From: Micromonosporaceae bacterium
GTDB lineage: Bacteria > Actinomycetota > Actinomycetes > Mycobacteriales > Micromonosporaceae
NCBI GenBank assembly: GCA_020027875.1
Contig: JAHRHA010000016.1
Location: 1 to 62,395, forward strand
DNA: 62,395 nt
Direction: 5' to 3'
How positions within the stretch are numbered: position 1 is the first letter of the stretch; each line of letters opens with the position of its first letter. Under the pieces are notes generated by a model. The model made no database searches. It saw only the letters and a list, made by a program, of their open reading frames with translations, and was not told where the DNA came from. Shown one piece after another: positions 60,816 through 62,395 of the stretch. The translations under genes and the position numbers were made by a program.

Positions 60816-61178
60816 ATGCCGTCTTATGAAATCACTAGCTATAGGGTTGCTCTGCGCTCGTCACAGCCAAGCGCCCAGAGCGAAACGATCGCGCGCATCA
60901 CCCTGTCTGAGGGCGCGCCGGGGAGCACGGTCATTCGCGGCCATGCCTACTTCTATCCCGACGGATCCACGCTTCCTGCGCCTCAGGTTACCCCTGCCAC
61001 GATTAGCGTGTACTACCACGTCGCCCAGCTTGCAGCAGTGCTGGAGTTCTTGCGCGTGGAGACCCCGATCGCGGTGTACGGAACGGTCGATGGCGAATTG
61101 ATAAGCGCTGGCCTGTCGACGTCACCTTACGAACCGGTCGGTGAACCGATCGGTGAAGAGGAAGGCAGCGCCGGCTGA
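60816..61178 (+). CDS. hypothetical beta-rich protein
   Basis: 120 residues, family not recognised. A strong ribosome-binding site (AAAGGAGG, four bases before ATG) supports expression. The sequence alternates hydrophobic and polar residues (ARITLSEGAPGSTVIRGHAY) and suggests a compact beta fold. The last 15 residues are acidic and low-complexity (EPVGEPIGEEEG). No membrane or secretion signal. Base composition is lower in G+C than the neighbours, and it adjoins an IS element, so it may be acquired. Confidence 0.65.
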   Translation: MPSYEITSYRVALRSSQPSAQSETIARITLSEGAPGSTVIRGHAYFYPDGSTLPAPQVTPATISVYYHVAQLAAVLEFLRVETPIAVYGTVDGELISAGLSTSPYEPVGEPIGEEEGSAG

Positions 61179-61318
61179 GCCGAGCGAGACGCAACGACGA
61201 CCTCGGCACCTCGTATGATGATCATCACCAACCGCACCGCCACTGAGTAAGCGTCCAAGAACTCGGCAGGCGGATGGTCACAAGGCGATAAAGCACGGCG
61301 TGTAGTGGATCGACAGGA

Positions 61319-61378
61319 AGCGAGCTCCTGGTAGATCGGCGGTTGTCTACTAAGCCAGCCGTTCACCAGGAGCTCGCT
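61319..61378. repeat. 13-bp inverted repeat upstream of the transposase
   Basis: AGCGAGCTCCTGG (61319-61331) is the exact complement of CCAGGAGCTCGCT (61366-61378). It could be an end of this or another insertion sequence, or a transcription barrier protecting the transposase gene. Confidence 0.7.
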
Positions 61379-61432
61379 GTGTCAGCGCCGCGTGCCTGTG
61401 TCTGCTCGTCATGCCCAGCCCACCCGGCCGGC

Positions 61433-62247
61433 GTGTCAGCGCCGCCGGCATGCGGGTTCTACCCCTCCTCCTCGCTGACCGACGCCCAGTGGGCGATCAT
61501 CGAGCCGTTGCTGCCCGCGCGGGGCGCGGCGGGCGGCCGGAGAAGCATTCCCGCCGCCTGGTCCTGGACGCGATCTTCTACCTGGTGCGGGGCGGGGGCG
61601 GGATCGCGTGGCGGCAACTGCCGGTCGGATTCCCGCCGCCGACCACGGTCTACGACCGGTTCCGCGTCTCGGCCAAGGCTGGCGTGTGGCAGGCCGTCCA
61701 TGACGCGCTGCGCGATCTGGTGCGTGCCTACGAGGGCCGCGACCCGAAGCCCACCACCGCGAGCATCGACTCCCAATCGGTGCACGGCGCGGACACAGTG
61801 CCCCGGGCCACCCGAGGATACGACGCCGGTAAGCGAGTCAACGGACGCAAACGTCACATCGCTGTGGACACCGGCGGCCTGCTGTTGGCCGTGATCGTCA
61901 CGATGGCCGGGCTGCAAGACCGCGGCGCAGCCCACCGACTGCTGGCCCGGCTGCGCGAGCGCTTCACCACGATCGCCCTGGTCTTGGCCGATGCCGGATA
62001 CGCCGGACGGCTGCTGGTCTGGGCCCGCAACGTCGTGCACCTGACTGTCAAGATCGTCAAACGCGCCGAGCCAGGCTTCGTCGTCCTGCCCCGCCGGTGA
62101 GTGGTAGAGAGAACGTTCGCCTGGATCAGCAAGCATCGCCGCTGCGTACGCGACTATGAGACCAAGCCCGACCACCACGAGGCCATGATCTACATCGCCA
62201 TGATCATGAACATGTCACGCCGACTCGCCCGCACCGGCGACTGGTGA
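61433..62247 (+). mobile_element. IS5-family transposase, disrupted
   Basis: The DDE transposase is readable as SSLTDAQWAIIEPLLP (from GTG 61433), a frame change near 61520-61540, then GRPEKHSRRLVLDAIFYLVR, catalytic Asp in SIDSQSV, Asp in LADAGYAG, and Glu in VVERTFAW. The last lies beyond an in-frame TGA at 62098-62100 where Trp is normal (PRRWVVERTFAW). One frameshift plus one nonsense codon make it inactive. GTGTCAGCGCCGC occurs at both 61379 and 61433, 54 bases apart and in frame, duplicating the start. Terminal inverted repeats were not identified with confidence. Confidence 0.85.
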
Positions 62248-62395
62248 CCCAGGTATCCGGACGCTCACTTCGGCCGACTCATGAAGGTCGATGAGATGCA
62301 CCCCGGCTTCTATTTCGACGAGAGCCTCATCGAAGGCAACTGGCCGCGCAGGGGGATGAACCTCCCGCGCGTCATCATCTCCTCCTGGGAGACCG
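62248..62395 (+). CDS. partial reading frame running off the window
   Basis: The frame opens immediately after the transposase stop and reads through an ATG at 62281 (MKVDEMHPGFYFDESLIEGN) to the window end without a stop. Not recognised. It may be a gene whose 5' part was interrupted by the insertion element. Only 38 codons from the ATG are visible. Confidence 0.4.

Overview
The window is a high-GC chromosomal segment with frequent GTG starts, many 4-base ATGA/GTGA gene overlaps, and families typical of Actinobacteria (HelD, DUF5999, vWA lipoproteins, VapBC, actinobacterial SDR/PadR/TetR sets). I infer a filamentous actinomycete, probably Micromonosporaceae-like. The family-level placement is a guess from gene content, not a phylogenetic result. 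No rRNA, tRNA or CRISPR array is visible.

Layout. 1-2974: a truncated ABC ATPase translationally coupled to a frameshifted SHMT-like pseudogene, a serine hydrolase, and an aldo/keto reductase fragment. 3021-6676: four overlapping minus-strand genes encoding two helical/proline-rich soluble proteins, a four-helix membrane protein and an OmpA-domain lipoprotein. This is the best candidate for an undescribed envelope system. 6955-11538: a single-aptamer glycine riboswitch upstream of gcvP, a DUF5999 protein, and pabB. 11616-19607: a membrane-anchored solute-binding/vWA fusion, then a minus-strand NIS siderophore locus (PLP decarboxylase, two IucA/IucC synthetases, PadR regulator, SDR). 19635-31580: membrane proteins, a TetR-SDR pair, a secreted lysozyme-like protein, a hydrolase-methyltransferase fusion, PlsC, GDPD, a UMF1 transporter and thymidine kinase. 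31666-36858: a two-component system, an AidB-like acyl-CoA dehydrogenase and a threonine-aldolase-like enzyme.

36600-46120 is partly decayed: PadR/permease remnants, a frameshifted hydrolase, an ABC-F gene split by an amber codon, and a methyltransferase remnant. Intact HelD, winged-helix and tyrosine-recombinase genes lie among them. 46144-47408 pairs a HIT protein with an XRE-type regulator. 47553-50687 keeps the CO-dehydrogenase accessory genes coxD, coxE and coxF, but only a 52-codon stub of coxM remains and coxS/coxL are absent. 50827-61178 is a run of small enzymes, a VapBC module and a divergent PAP2/lipid-kinase pair separated by 17 bp. A defective IS5-type element and the first codons of an unidentified reading frame close the window.

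Recurring small-scale features are long GATC-ended intergenic hairpins, short in-frame tandem duplications (15, 17, 20 and 27 bp), and TANNNT boxes 5-8 bases upstream of start codons that suggest leaderless transcription. The many disrupted genes could be real decay or uncorrected sequencing indels. Read mapping would separate the two.
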